This document shows positions 1 to 7,678 of a DNA stretch of 18,334 nt, one piece after another (position 1 is the stretch's first letter; each line of letters opens with the position of its first letter). The position numbers and the translations under genes were made by a program. Origin of the DNA: Sphingomonadales bacterium (GTDB taxonomy: Bacteria; Pseudomonadota; Alphaproteobacteria; Sphingomonadales; Sphingomonadaceae); assembly GCA_027489295.1 (NCBI GenBank), contig JAIYAA010000237.1, positions 1-18,334 on the forward strand, read 5' to 3'. A model generated the notes under the pieces. That model ran no database searches. It saw only the letters and a list, made by a program, of their open reading frames with translations, and had not been told where the DNA came from.

Positions 1-1250
1 ATGTCCGCGATGCGCTGCTTCGCAATGTTCGCGTCGCTTTGTGCGACGGCGGCGGCATCCTGTGCCTTCTGGGCTGCATCCTTCGCAGCCTGAACGTCGT
101 CGCTGTTGATGGCGAGGGACGGCGAAACGTCGCTGCTCGAATGAACGCTCCAGCACTTTGAATGGCCAACGCGCACCTTCCAAACGGGTGCAGCGGCGTT
201 GACCTCGCGATAACTTTTGACCAGCGGCATGGTGCTGCGGTCGGCATTCAGGGTGATGGGCGCTTTAGGCGCGTAGAAGTCCATCGTCTGCCAAGTGCCG
301 GTGCCATCGGCGAACAGCCAATTGCCCGTTTGGTATGCCGCCAGCTGCGCGACTTCACCGATGGACACCTGATCCTTGGCGTAGAAGCACCAATTCTGGA
401 ACAGCGAGCCGATTGCGATCTTTGCGCCGGGGATGCCCGCCTGAGTGAGAAGCGCCGAGATGATAAGACCGGCGCTCATGCCGCCTACGGTCACATCGGC
501 GGTGACCTTCTTGGATGGCGCACCACCAAAGCGGAACATGCCCTGCGCAGCGCACGTCGCCCATTCGCCGGGAGCAAGCGTCAGATTTGCGAGGGTAGGG
601 TAGTCGGAAGCGTCGCCCTTGTTCTTCGCGGGATCGAGCGCCTGTGCGTATTCGTAGGGGGTGATGCCCTGAACTGCGCCGTAGCCATGAACCTGATAGA
701 TCCAGCGCGCCGGGTCGATCAGGACGGGCTCCACATTCTGGCAGTTGCCGAACGCGCGAGGCTTGAGCTTGCCCTTGAGGCTCGCCGGTCCCTCGGCGTT
801 GCCGGTGCCCGCATATTCCAGCGTGAGTAGGTCGCGATCTAGGAGCGCTTCCGGGCCAAGCAGTTCGACGGTTGCTTCCGTGCCTTGACGGTTGAGGCTG
901 GAGACGGTGCCTTCAAAAATCTGCTTGTAGGAGGCGAAGTCGCCTTCGTTGTCGCCGTTCTGGACAAAGATGCGAGCGAGAGCGCCGGTCCATTCATAGG
1001 AGGACCAGACGTTGTTGCCATAGGCTTCGCTCATGCGGAACGAGAGCCCGCCGTAGCTGATGCTGCCCTGGTTGAAAACGCCGTTATCAGACCAGCTGCT
1101 AGTGATCGCTGGCCGCTTTGTGATGACTGGAAGCCACTCGTGGCCGTTGATCTGCACCCCGGCAGAAGAAGCCGAGGCATGAGCCATCCAGATGGTTTTG
1201 GGGATCGAACCGTTAAGAACGGTGACTTCAAAAAGAATATTGGTCGCCAT
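1..1250 (-). CDS. Tail hub / tail-tip fibre protein, 3' end outside the window
   Basis: An open minus-strand frame starts with ATG at 1250 and runs 416 codons without a stop to the window edge, so the C-terminus is missing. Residues about 1-140 look like a compact beta-rich tail-tip domain. About 140-250 carry a segment (LKPRAFGNCQNVEPVLIDP, then WIYQVHGYGAVQGI) typical of hub/tip proteins in alphaproteobacterial siphophages. From about residue 385 the sequence becomes a repetitive Ala/Asp/Gln coiled coil (DAAQKAQDAAAVAQSDANIAKQ), as seen where a trimeric fibre shaft begins. It is the last late gene in the window, downstream of the tape measure and two distal tail genes, which fits a receptor-facing role. 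The TAAGTA motif lies only 4 nt before the ATG, leaving no normally spaced Shine-Dalgarno. The general role is likely; the exact family was not searched. Confidence 0.75.
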   Translation of the reverse strand, partial: MATNILFEVTVLNGSIPKTIWMAHASASSAGVQINGHEWLPVITKRPAITSSWSDNGVFNQGSISYGGLSFRMSEAYGNNVWSSYEWTGALARIFVQNGDNEGDFASYKQIFEGTVSSLNRQGTEATVELLGPEALLDRDLLTLEYAGTGNAEGPASLKGKLKPRAFGNCQNVEPVLIDPARWIYQVHGYGAVQGITPYEYAQALDPAKNKGDASDYPTLANLTLAPGEWATCAAQGMFRFGGAPSKKVTADVTVGGMSAGLIISALLTQAGIPGAKIAIGSLFQNWCFYAKDQVSIGEVAQLAAYQTGNWLFADGTGTWQTMDFYAPKAPITLNADRSTMPLVKSYREVNAAAPVWKVRVGHSKCWSVHSSSDVSPSLAINSDDVQAAKDAAQKAQDAAAVAQSDANIAKQRIAD

Positions 1251-1504
1251 CTCCTACTTAGCAGAGTTAGCGGTAACATCTTAGAAGGTTACAGAATTTA
1301 AGAAGTGGTTAACGACTTACCAGGACAAAATATGGGGTCGCAGAAGCTGCTCGGTTGATTGAAATAAATCGTTTTCACCGGTGTCATACTCGAAGTGAGG
1401 TGATTGCAAACCATTGTCCATGTGGACTCTGGTTCATAGGTATATTACATAGTGTCTGGGGCAGCGCAAATTGGTTAACGGGCAGCGCCAGAGGGGTAGA
1501 GCTT
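1251..1504. other. AT-rich intergenic gap between hub gene and plus-strand moron
   Basis: A 254-base gap; the line from 1261 to 1320 counts 23 of 60 G+C, far below the late genes. Besides the hub motif at its left edge it should hold the promoter of the plus-strand gene at 1505. The best -10-like hexamer is TATATT at 1441-1446, but I see no well-spaced -35, so no promoter is called. A 5-bp inverted repeat (GTAAC/GTTAC) near 1272-1291 is too weak to interpret. Confidence 0.5.
1255..1262 (-). promoter_or_regulatory. Late-gene motif GCTAAGTA before the hub gene
   Basis: On the minus strand the motif reads GCTAAGTA and ends 4 nt before the hub ATG. Thirteen bases (TCTGCTAAGTAGG) are identical to the site before the terminase gene. 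It is the G-variant of the TAAATA motif seen before eight other late genes. The promoter role is inferred. Confidence 0.45.
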
Positions 1505-1708
1505 ATGCATTATCGCTTTTACGGCTTGAGCCAGAATAACCGGATCGTCTCTGCTGACGATGTTGAAGCTGCACATGATGCTGACGCGGTAGCGAAGGCC
1601 ATGCGGACCGATAAGAACGCCTGGGAACTTTGGTGCGGCACCCGGAAGGTGGCGCGCGCCCTGGCGGCTGCGGGTAGCACTCAGCCCGACGTAAGGGTGT
1701 TCGGCTGA
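1505..1708 (+). CDS. Small conserved cargo protein (67 aa), function unknown
   Basis: The frame is open from 1355, but the ATG at 1505 is the better start: the protein then begins MHYRFYGLSQNNRIVSADDVEAAHDADAV, and a purine-rich stretch (GAGGGGTAGAG) precedes it. This layout (HYRFY start, an ADDxE..DD.EA centre, then a WELW.G.RKVA end) matches a family of 65-75 residue proteins that is common on sphingomonad chromosomes and has no known function; I recall the pattern rather than having searched for it. No signal peptide or membrane segment is visible. It lies opposite to the late genes and its stop is only 7 nt from the stop of the tail gene at 1716. It is probably host-derived cargo and not a virion part. 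Confidence 0.7.
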   Translation: MHYRFYGLSQNNRIVSADDVEAAHDADAVAKAMRTDKNAWELWCGTRKVARALAAAGSTQPDVRVFG

Positions 1709-1715
1709 CGATCGC

Positions 1716-2489
1716 TCAGGCGACGCTTACGACTGTGAACTCTACGATGTTGAAGTCGGCAGCGGAGCTTGAGCCCTTGGCGGGCGAGCCGCTGATACGG
1801 CAGAGCATCGCCTGGTTCTGCACATAGGTGCTTGCGTCGTCGGGTATGAACACGAACGCCTTGGCGCGGCCTACGTCGCGTAGGAACGGGAACCAGTTCG
1901 TAAAGTACATGGCGTCCGTGATGCCATCGAGCGTGATCTTCCAGCCGATGCGAACGCCGTAGCGATCCACAGTTGTGTAGCCGAGGCCCTCTTCAATTGC
2001 GCTCATGTCCTCGAATGTCTGCTCTGCGCCCACGTTCACGCCATCATGCGCTACGCGAAGGCCGAGGACGATGCGCGACATTTCCACATAGCCAGCCGGG
2101 TTGCCGGTACTCGTGATGTCGATGCGAACATATGGGCTGGTGACGCTGGCACCCAGCAGCTTGAACGACAGAGCGCCCTTGGTCGGCGCAACGCCGCTCC
2201 AGGCCGCGAACGTCTGATCAACGGTGAGACCGGTCGTGCCATCGACAGCGGCAGCGGTCGTACCCGCACGGACGCGGATGGTGTCGCCGGCTCGCAGATT
2301 GCTGCCCGCAAGTGCGATTGTGTCCCAAGGAGTGCCGTCGAGCTGGATCATCGCATAGACGGTCGTGAGGTTGGCCGAACGCCAAACCATCGCGGGTTCG
2401 TCCACGTTGGCATTGCTGACCGGGGCCGTGCTGCTGGCGTTGCCCGCGATGACGGTGAACGGCTTGGGGGTGACGAATACAGCGGTCAT
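1716..2489 (-). CDS. Distal tail protein, jelly-roll-like (257 aa)
   Basis: This protein sits between the tape measure group and the hub, the usual place of distal tail (Dit-like) or tip-associated proteins. The sequence is rich in Thr, Ala, Val and Gly with alternating hydrophobic residues and no obvious helix-rich part. The N-terminal half (DEPAMVWRSANLTTVYAMIQLDGTPWDTIALAGSNLRAGDTIRV) looks like a galactose-binding-type beta sandwich of the kind found in tail proteins of alphaproteobacterial phages. The C-terminal half (TVDRYGVRIGWKITLDGI...TNWFPFLRDVGRAKAFVFIPD) looks like a second beta domain. Its ATG overlaps the upstream gene by 4 nt, so translation is probably coupled. Structural role likely; Dit assignment tentative. 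Confidence 0.65.
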   Translation of the reverse strand: MTAVFVTPKPFTVIAGNASSTAPVSNANVDEPAMVWRSANLTTVYAMIQLDGTPWDTIALAGSNLRAGDTIRVRAGTTAAAVDGTTGLTVDQTFAAWSGVAPTKGALSFKLLGASVTSPYVRIDITSTGNPAGYVEMSRIVLGLRVAHDGVNVGAEQTFEDMSAIEEGLGYTTVDRYGVRIGWKITLDGITDAMYFTNWFPFLRDVGRAKAFVFIPDDASTYVQNQAMLCRISGSPAKGSSSAADFNIVEFTVVSVA

Positions 2490-2842
2490 CCGCGCACCTG
2501 AATGGTCGTGGTGTTGGCTTCAAAGTCGGTCGTGAACGACATGACCTTGCGCGCATTGCCGTCCGTGCTGAACTTGGGGAGGTTCGCGATGAACGTGGGC
2601 ACGCCGCCGATGAAGCTGTCCAGGAAGACTACGCCTTCAAGGACCACCTCGAATACGCGCGGCGTATTGTTGTCCGCGAGGATTTTCGCAGCCAGCGCGG
2701 TCGCGTCGCTCTCGTTGAGGTTGGTGTTGATTTCCACCGTGCGAGCAGATGCATTGCGCGCCTTCACGTTGGGATCGGTCGCCGGTGCGTAGCGGTATTC
2801 CTGCTGCACGAATGCAGCGCGATTGGGGTCAAGTGTCGCCAT
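2486..2842 (-). CDS. Tail protein downstream of tape measure (118 aa)
   Basis: A 118-residue protein with no recognised catalytic motif. The middle (NLNESDATALAAKILADNNTPRVFEVVLEGVVF) and end (VMSFTTDFEANTTTIQVRG) resemble small tail proteins encoded next to distal tail genes in alphaproteobacterial siphophages. It starts 19 nt after the tape measure stop codon. A strong purine tract (GAGGAGG) overlaps the tape measure 3' end, but 14 nt separate it from the ATG and the TAAATA motif sits in that spacer. It overlaps the next gene by 4 nt, which ties the two products together in synthesis. Probably a virion or tail-tip assembly component; function not established. Confidence 0.65.
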   Translation of the reverse strand: MATLDPNRAAFVQQEYRYAPATDPNVKARNASARTVEINTNLNESDATALAAKILADNNTPRVFEVVLEGVVFLDSFIGGVPTFIANLPKFSTDGNARKVMSFTTDFEANTTTIQVRG

Positions 2843-2845
2843 CAG

Positions 2846-2853
2846 CTATTTAC
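2846..2853 (-). promoter_or_regulatory. Late-gene motif GTAAATAG directly before a tail gene
   Basis: Minus-strand GTAAATAG, with TAAATA ending 4 nt before the ATG at 2842. This is the same spacing as at the terminase and hub genes. It lies between a Shine-Dalgarno-like GAGGAGG and the start codon. The promoter role is inferred from recurrence. Confidence 0.45.
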
Positions 2854-2861
2854 GCGCCTCC

Positions 2862-5800
2862 TCAAAATGCCTGGAGCAGACGACCATCCTTGGAATTGGT
2901 CGCGTTGGACGAGAGCGCAGCACCCTGGCTCTGCGTGAGAGCACCGGACGAGACCGCATTCGCAATCTGGCGCAGGTAGTCGTTGGTGATGCCGATGGAC
3001 GCCGTAACCGCGTTGGTCTGATCGGTGATCGCCTTCGTGGTGCTGTCCGAACCAGCTGCGGCGTTGAACGCGCTCGTCGCGTTGGTGATCGCGCCGGTCG
3101 TGAGGCCCTTGAGCGAACCGATGATGTCCTGGAACTCCGTGGTGTTCGTGCCGTAGACGTTGCCCACGTTGCCCATGATCTTATCGGCCAGTGCCGTGAA
3201 TGCGTCCTGGTCGATGGTCTTGCCCGCCGCGACATCTGCCTTGAACGGGTCCAGCTTACCGAGGTTCTGCGTCAGCTGGGTCAGCGCGGTGACACCGCCA
3301 CCATCGCCGTTCAGGCTATCTAGGAGGCTCTGGAAGCCGGACACCTGATCCTTGAGAACGGCATCCAGCTTCTTTGCGCGGTACTCGTCCAGCTTGGTCA
3401 GGTCGGCAGTCGATGCGCCAACCTCAATCATGCTCTTGCGGAGCGCGGCCAGCGGAGTGGTGATGCTCTCGACCGCGTAGCGCATGGGCTCGGTCAACGC
3501 CTTGAAGTCGTCCTCGAAGGACTTCATCTGGAGCGCGGTATTGACGGCCTTGTCCACATTGCCCGCGTAGGTTTTGAGGGCCTTGTTCATCAGGTCGCTT
3601 AGACCCGTGATAGCGCCATCCAGGATTGCGTCCTTGATCGCAATCGAGATCGCCTGTGCTTCGTCCTTGCCATCATAGAGCAGGCCGCTGATGCGGCTGG
3701 TCTTCTTACCATCGACGTTGCTGGAGCCGGTCGAAGAAACGCGGTAGCTGTCCTTGTACTTGCCGATGGACACCATGAAGTTACCCAGGTCGCCACCCAG
3801 CTGGGTAGCGATGTTCTGCAAGCCGGTCTGGATGGAGCCCGCCGTGCCGGTGAGCGCTTCACGCACGCTCGCCTTATTGCCGCTGATCTGCGCATCCTTG
3901 CCGCTGGTGATGATCGCCTTACCGCGCGGTGCGCTGGTGAAAAGATTGCCGATGATGCCGCCGCCGATGCTGCCCAGGATCGAACCCAGGGGACCAAACG
4001 CGCTACCGAGTGCGCCACCGAGCTGTGAGCCGGTGCCGTTGAGCTTGATGCCCACTGCGCCGAGAACGCTATTGGTGAGCGAACCAATCTGCGCACCAGC
4101 AGCCGCGCCGCCCGCGACCTTGCCCAGCGCCTGCATGAAGCCGCCGTTGCTGCCGGTGAACACGCCTTTGAGGTCCGAGAAGCCGTCGCTCATTGACTTG
4201 AATGGCTTGGCCCAGGTGTCGGACTTGAACAGGCTATCGAGCATCTTGCTCGCACCAGCGTTCGCGCCCGTTCCGAATGCGGTGTCCTTACCGGCTGCAT
4301 TCTTACCCAGAAGGCCGATGATCGAGCCCAGCGGACCAGCCTTGGTCCAATCACCCTGCGCAGCCGCGTTGAGCGCCTGAACGAGCTTGCCAAACTTGCT
4401 GATGGCCTGGCCCATGACGAAGCCGAACTGCTCGCCAATCTGGTCGATGCGAGCGCCGAACTCGTCCTTCCAGCGATTGGCAATCTCGACACCAGCTTTG
4501 CGGAGACCTTCGGCAGCTTCCTGGTACTGCGCCTGGGTCAGCTTGCCGCCATTGTTGCCGCCGTTCCACAGCGTGTCCAAATCCTGGCGGCTCTTGCCCA
4601 GACCGACCATTTCCTGCTGGCGCGCGAAGCTGCCGCTATACTGGCGAGCCACATCCAGGCCACGAGCAAGCGAGGCGTTCTGCCTATCGAGCACCTGAGC
4701 GCGCTGCTCATCAATGCTTAGCTGCGCCTCGGCGGCCTTGTAGCCTTCGCTCTGGAGGTCCACGCCCTGACGCTGCGCATTCAGTCGGAAGTCCGCAATG
4801 GTCTTCTCAAGCGCCAGCTGCTCGTCGGTCGCACCAAGCAGCTTGGCACGAAGCTGCGTTTCCTGGTTGGCGAGTTCCGCGCTGCGCTTGTTGTGGTCGT
4901 CCAGAGCTGTGGTGATGAACTTTGCGGTTCGGGCCTTTTGCATCAGGAGGCCGATGGATGCGACATCAAGTGCGTTCAGTTCGTGACCGAGGATCTTCTG
5001 AAGCTCTAGCTGCTTCCTGTAGTCCTCCGCCGCGAGCGGCAGGCGCTTGGCCGTCTCGACCTCGCCCTTGAGCGCATCCCAGAATTCCTTCTCTCGCTTT
5101 GCGCGGCGCTCCGCCTCGGCGGCTTCCTTGTCCTTTTTGTCCTTGTTGTTTGCCGGATCGGGCTTTGCATCGACGCCTGCGTCGAGCTTTGGTTTTACAG
5201 AGGTTCGACCCAGCAAGCGGCCAATCGAAGCATCGGCGCCTTTCTCATCGGCATAGATTGTACCGGCCTTGTCCGAGATCGAACCAACAACCTTGCGCGT
5301 GCGACCGCCCGCATTGCCGACGGCGTTGCCCGCTACACCAAGCGCCTTGCTCAAGTCCGCGAGCGACTTGGCATTCCACATCATCGCGATGGACTTGCCC
5401 AGACCGGCGAACATGTCGCCAATGTCCGCGATCACTGCCGCGAAAATCTGGGGCAGGGACGAAGCGACGTATTTGCCCGCGCGCAGAATGCCCACGATGC
5501 TGTTTGCCCAGCTGCGACCGCCCTGGTCGAAGCTGATGCCCATCCACTTCAGCAGATCGCCGAATTGCTCACCGATGAAGCCGCGCACGTTACCGGCGAT
5601 GGTGCCGATGGCGTTGAACGTCGCACCGATAACCGATCCGAGCACCTGTGCGCCCTGGCCAAGCAGGTTGAACGTGACGGTCAGACCATCAAGCAGGTTC
5701 TGGAGCGCGGTCGCCTGACCGATCCCCGAGAAGACCTGGCCGAGCCCGTTGAGAATGCTGCCCACACCGGAGATGATGCCGCCGACAAAATTGCCGATGG

Positions 5801-6737
5801 ATGCGAGGAACGGAGTGATAACGCCAATGCCATTGGCAACGGCCTTGGTGATTTCCTTTACAGCCTGGCCCAGCGCCCCACCACCAATAGCGGCAAGCAT
5901 CTGCTGCATGTTGTCCTGGACGTTGGAGAAGGCACCCTTGAGGGTATCCATCTGCTTGGCCATCGCACCACCGAACGTGGTTTTGCCGATGTTCTCCAGG
6001 TACTGAGTGATTTCCTTGCTGTTTTTGCCAACCGTGGTGCTGACGCCCTGGAAGGTGAACTTGACCTTGTCGCCTTCGGTCTTGGACTTGATGCCGAACT
6101 CCTTGAGGCGTTCGAACTCACCCGTTGAAGCGTCCGCGACGGCTTCAATCATCTGGTTGAGGCTCTTGCCCATCGCGGCGGCGGTGTTGCCGAACGAGGT
6201 CAATCGCTCCTCGGTGGCCGAGAGACCCAGGTTGCGCAGCTTGCGGAATGCGTCGATGGACTGGCCAAGATCGAATGGGGTCTTCGCGGCGAACTGCACG
6301 AGTGCGGCGTAGCTTTCCTGTGCTTTGGTGCTGCTCTTGGTCGCCGTTTCCAGCTGCGCCATCCACTGCTGTGTCTGAGATGCAGCTTGGATAGCCGCTA
6401 CGCCAACGGCACCGATCGCGAGGGCAATGCCGCCGATGATGGCAGCTTGCGGACCCATCTTGCCCAGGGTGTTGGTGAGGTTTGCCACTTCCGGTGCTGC
6501 GCCAGACGCGCGCTCACGGATGTTGTCGAAGATCGCACCCAGCTTGCCGCCGTGACCGGCTGCACCGCCCATGCTGGAGCCGAGACGGTCAAACGTGCCC
6601 TTGAGGTTGTCGTTGGCAGCACCAATAGAACGGGTCTTACCGCCAATGCTGTCCAGTGCCCGGTTGACGCGGTTTGCACCTGCCTCTGCACCATTGGCAA
6701 CAATATCAATTCGAATCTGTGCTGTTGCGTCGCTCAT
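2862..6737 (-). CDS. Tail tape measure protein (1291 aa)
   Basis: This is by far the largest gene and follows the G/GT chaperones, the usual tape measure position. The protein sets tail length and is thought to be packed inside the tail tube until DNA ejection. Residues about 1-90 are polar and helical; about 95-118 are a hydrophobic Gly/Ala segment (AAIIGGIALAIGAVGVAAI). Further Gly/Ile-rich hydrophobic stretches follow (VITPFLASIGNFVGGIISGVGSI and, later, GPLGSILGSIGGGIIGNLF). A charged coiled coil lies mid-protein (DKKDKEAAEAERRAKREKEF). At roughly 1.5 angstrom per residue, 1291 residues suggest a tail near 190 nm, a rule-of-thumb inference. ATG 6737 has a Shine-Dalgarno GGGAGG that can be buried in a hairpin. 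No lysozyme or peptidase motif was recognised. Confidence 0.93.
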   Translation of the reverse strand: MSDATAQIRIDIVANGAEAGANRVNRALDSIGGKTRSIGAANDNLKGTFDRLGSSMGGAAGHGGKLGAIFDNIRERASGAAPEVANLTNTLGKMGPQAAIIGGIALAIGAVGVAAIQAASQTQQWMAQLETATKSSTKAQESYAALVQFAAKTPFDLGQSIDAFRKLRNLGLSATEERLTSFGNTAAAMGKSLNQMIEAVADASTGEFERLKEFGIKSKTEGDKVKFTFQGVSTTVGKNSKEITQYLENIGKTTFGGAMAKQMDTLKGAFSNVQDNMQQMLAAIGGGALGQAVKEITKAVANGIGVITPFLASIGNFVGGIISGVGSILNGLGQVFSGIGQATALQNLLDGLTVTFNLLGQGAQVLGSVIGATFNAIGTIAGNVRGFIGEQFGDLLKWMGISFDQGGRSWANSIVGILRAGKYVASSLPQIFAAVIADIGDMFAGLGKSIAMMWNAKSLADLSKALGVAGNAVGNAGGRTRKVVGSISDKAGTIYADEKGADASIGRLLGRTSVKPKLDAGVDAKPDPANNKDKKDKEAAEAERRAKREKEFWDALKGEVETAKRLPLAAEDYRKQLELQKILGHELNALDVASIGLLMQKARTAKFITTALDDHNKRSAELANQETQLRAKLLGATDEQLALEKTIADFRLNAQRQGVDLQSEGYKAAEAQLSIDEQRAQVLDRQNASLARGLDVARQYSGSFARQQEMVGLGKSRQDLDTLWNGGNNGGKLTQAQYQEAAEGLRKAGVEIANRWKDEFGARIDQIGEQFGFVMGQAISKFGKLVQALNAAAQGDWTKAGPLGSIIGLLGKNAAGKDTAFGTGANAGASKMLDSLFKSDTWAKPFKSMSDGFSDLKGVFTGSNGGFMQALGKVAGGAAAGAQIGSLTNSVLGAVGIKLNGTGSQLGGALGSAFGPLGSILGSIGGGIIGNLFTSAPRGKAIITSGKDAQISGNKASVREALTGTAGSIQTGLQNIATQLGGDLGNFMVSIGKYKDSYRVSSTGSSNVDGKKTSRISGLLYDGKDEAQAISIAIKDAILDGAITGLSDLMNKALKTYAGNVDKAVNTALQMKSFEDDFKALTEPMRYAVESITTPLAALRKSMIEVGASTADLTKLDEYRAKKLDAVLKDQVSGFQSLLDSLNGDGGGVTALTQLTQNLGKLDPFKADVAAGKTIDQDAFTALADKIMGNVGNVYGTNTTEFQDIIGSLKGLTTGAITNATSAFNAAAGSDSTTKAITDQTNAVTASIGITNDYLRQIANAVSSGALTQSQGAALSSNATNSKDGRLLQAF

Positions 6738-6741
6738 GGCG

Positions 6742-6780
6742 CCTCCCTGGCAAATACCTGTGCGGGTATTTACCGGGAGG
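6742..6780 (-). promoter_or_regulatory. Long hairpin burying the tape measure Shine-Dalgarno
   Basis: The arms 6742-6758 and 6765-6780 are complementary over about 15 pairs, with one bulged base and one mismatch, around a 6-nt loop. On the minus strand the 3' arm contains the tape measure ribosome site GGGAGG and the 5' arm contains the CGGTAAATA motif. RNA read through from the chaperone genes would form the complete hairpin. RNA started at the motif would lack the 5' arm. The inverted repeat is directly visible; the regulatory reading is inferred. Confidence 0.6.
6767..6775 (-). promoter_or_regulatory. Late-gene motif CGGTAAATA before tape measure
   Basis: Minus-strand CGGTAAATA, 29 nt before the tape measure ATG and inside one arm of the hairpin at 6742-6780. 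It shares CGGTAAATA exactly with the sites before the portal, scaffold and chaperone genes. The promoter role is inferred. Confidence 0.5.
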
Positions 6781-6788
6781 GTCGGCGG

Positions 6789-7118
6789 TTATGAGGATTT
6801 GCTGTTTGCTTTCTCTGCCTGCTTCGACACGAAAAAGCTGTCGGTGCGGCGCATTATGTAGACGAATGCGCTCGTCTCGTCCTGGTCTAGACCTAGCTCA
6901 ACATCAGCATACCAATGCATCTTGCTGATGGGGATTGGACCGATGCTCATTCCGTTGATGCGTTCTGTGTGCAAGTCCCAGAAGCTTTGCCACAGTAACG
7001 GATTGTGCAATTTGGGGGCGCTTTCCATTCTGCGTATTGCAAACTCAATACCCTTCTCGGCGTCTCCAGTAAGTTCTGCGCCCCCTTTGAAGACCCACCA
7101 GTCGAGAAAGGTGATCAG
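6789..7118 (-). CDS. Tail assembly chaperone GT extension, reached by -1 frameshift
   Basis: This frame has no stop from the slippery site at 7118-7124 to its TAA at 6789-6791. It adds 109 residues (LITFLDWWVFKGGAELTGDAEKGIEF...KQAEKANSKSS) to the 159-residue G-like protein, giving a 268-residue fusion. The only ATG is internal (7028) and would leave a 79-residue protein without the WWVFKGG segment. Size, position before the tape measure and overlap with the upstream gene match the lambda gpG/gpGT arrangement, in which the T part is thought to recruit tail tube subunits and G binds the tape measure. It should therefore be annotated as part of a frameshifted fusion and not as an independent gene. 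Confidence 0.82.
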   Translation of the reverse strand: MITFLDWWVFKGGAELTGDAEKGIEFAIRRMESAPKLHNPLLWQSFWDLHTERINGMSIGPIPISKMHWYADVELGLDQDETSAFVYIMRRTDSFFVSKQAEKANSKSS

Positions 7119-7594
7119 TTTCCCGCGTCTGCGTCCTTGGTTGCCGCTGGCGTGACAGGAGCGTAGAGCGTGGTATCCTGACTGCGTGCAAACAGCTCTG
7201 TCGCAAACCAGGCATTGTCTTCATCAGTGAGGTAGTCGAATGCCAGTTCTACGTCGAACTCAGCTTCATTGCCCTCTTCATCAAGTACACCTTCCCATCC
7301 GACCAGGCAAAGGCGAATGAAAGCATAAACCGAGGCCATTTCGCCCTTCGCCTGCGGATCGTTCTTGAACTCGCGCTCGAAGCGCTCACGCTCGACCATC
7401 AATGCCTTGTTGTGAAGGTCGTATAGGCGGGTAGTCCAGATGCCGTAATCGTTGCCATTTTCGTCAAAGATGTGGTGTGGAACGCCGTCCTTGGCCTTGG
7501 TGGGATCAAAACGCTGGAACTTCTTCAGGGCGAGCTTCTTGCGTGGTGCGAAGCTTTCGTCCGAGGTGAGGGCGGTCTTGTTAATCTTGGTCAT
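7115..7594 (-). CDS. Tail assembly chaperone, G-like (159 aa)
   Basis: A 159-residue acidic protein encoded directly before the tape measure, the site of lambda gpG analogues. Such proteins coat the tape measure during tail assembly and are absent from mature virions. The N-terminus is basic (APRKKLALKKFQRFDPTKAK). The remainder is helical and acidic (RLYDLHNKALMVERERFEREF, then GVLDEEGNEAEFDVELAFDYL). ATG 7594 is chosen because the longer frame begins at a GTG inside the leader, and AAAGGGG lies 9 nt before this ATG. The frame ends GGA AAC TGA on a slippery heptamer. A fraction of ribosomes should make the longer GT form. Confidence 0.8.
   Translation of the reverse strand: MTKINKTALTSDESFAPRKKLALKKFQRFDPTKAKDGVPHHIFDENGNDYGIWTTRLYDLHNKALMVERERFEREFKNDPQAKGEMASVYAFIRLCLVGWEGVLDEEGNEAEFDVELAFDYLTDEDNAWFATELFARSQDTTLYAPVTPAATKDADAGN
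7118..7124 (-). other. Programmed -1 ribosomal frameshift site GGGAAAC
   Basis: The minus strand reads G GGA AAC TGA at the end of the G-like frame, a textbook X XXY YYZ slippery heptamer followed directly by the zero-frame stop. Slipping back one base continues at CTG into the downstream frame, which stays open to 6791. A weak stem (CCTTT at 7107-7111 with AAAGG at 7084-7088, plus an inner GAC/GTC pair) could act as a stimulator. Confidence 0.85.
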
Positions 7595-7625
7595 GGTGTG
7601 TAACCCCTTTGTTTTAGTACGCACC

Positions 7626-7634
7626 TATTTACCG
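7626..7634 (-). promoter_or_regulatory. Late-gene motif CGGTAAATA before chaperone genes
   Basis: Part of a 17-base stretch, CTCGGTAAATAGGTGCG (7620-7636), that is identical to the site before the scaffold gene. It lies 31 nt before the chaperone ATG. The promoter role is inferred. Confidence 0.5.
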
Positions 7635-7649
7635 AGACGTTGATATGGA

Positions 7650-7675
7650 AATGGGCAGCCCGAAGACTGCCCATT
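7650..7675 (-). terminator. UUCG-capped hairpin after the tail tube gene
   Basis: On the minus strand AATGGGCAGTC and GGCTGCCCATT pair over 11 positions, one of them a U-G wobble, closed by a C(UUCG)G tetraloop, and the 3' side continues TTCC. It lies 39 nt after the tail tube stop and before the next late motif. The stem is strong enough for an intrinsic terminator, but the U tract is short, so it could instead stabilise the 3' end of the mRNA. Confidence 0.6.
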
Positions 7676-7678
7676 CCT

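Noticed and set aside
1355..1504. Longer version of the plus-strand gene starting at 1355
   Set aside because: The extra 50 residues look like translated non-coding AT-rich DNA, while the start at 1505 gives the expected HYRFY N-terminus of the family and has a purine-rich tract before it.
1709..1715. Bidirectional terminator at the convergent stops near 1712
   Set aside because: Only a 4-bp CTGA/TCAG stem with no U tract could be found.
6789..7028. Independent 79-residue gene starting at the ATG at 7028
   Set aside because: The frame is open upstream to the GGGAAAC slippery site and no ribosome site precedes this ATG, so it is better explained as the frameshifted GT extension.
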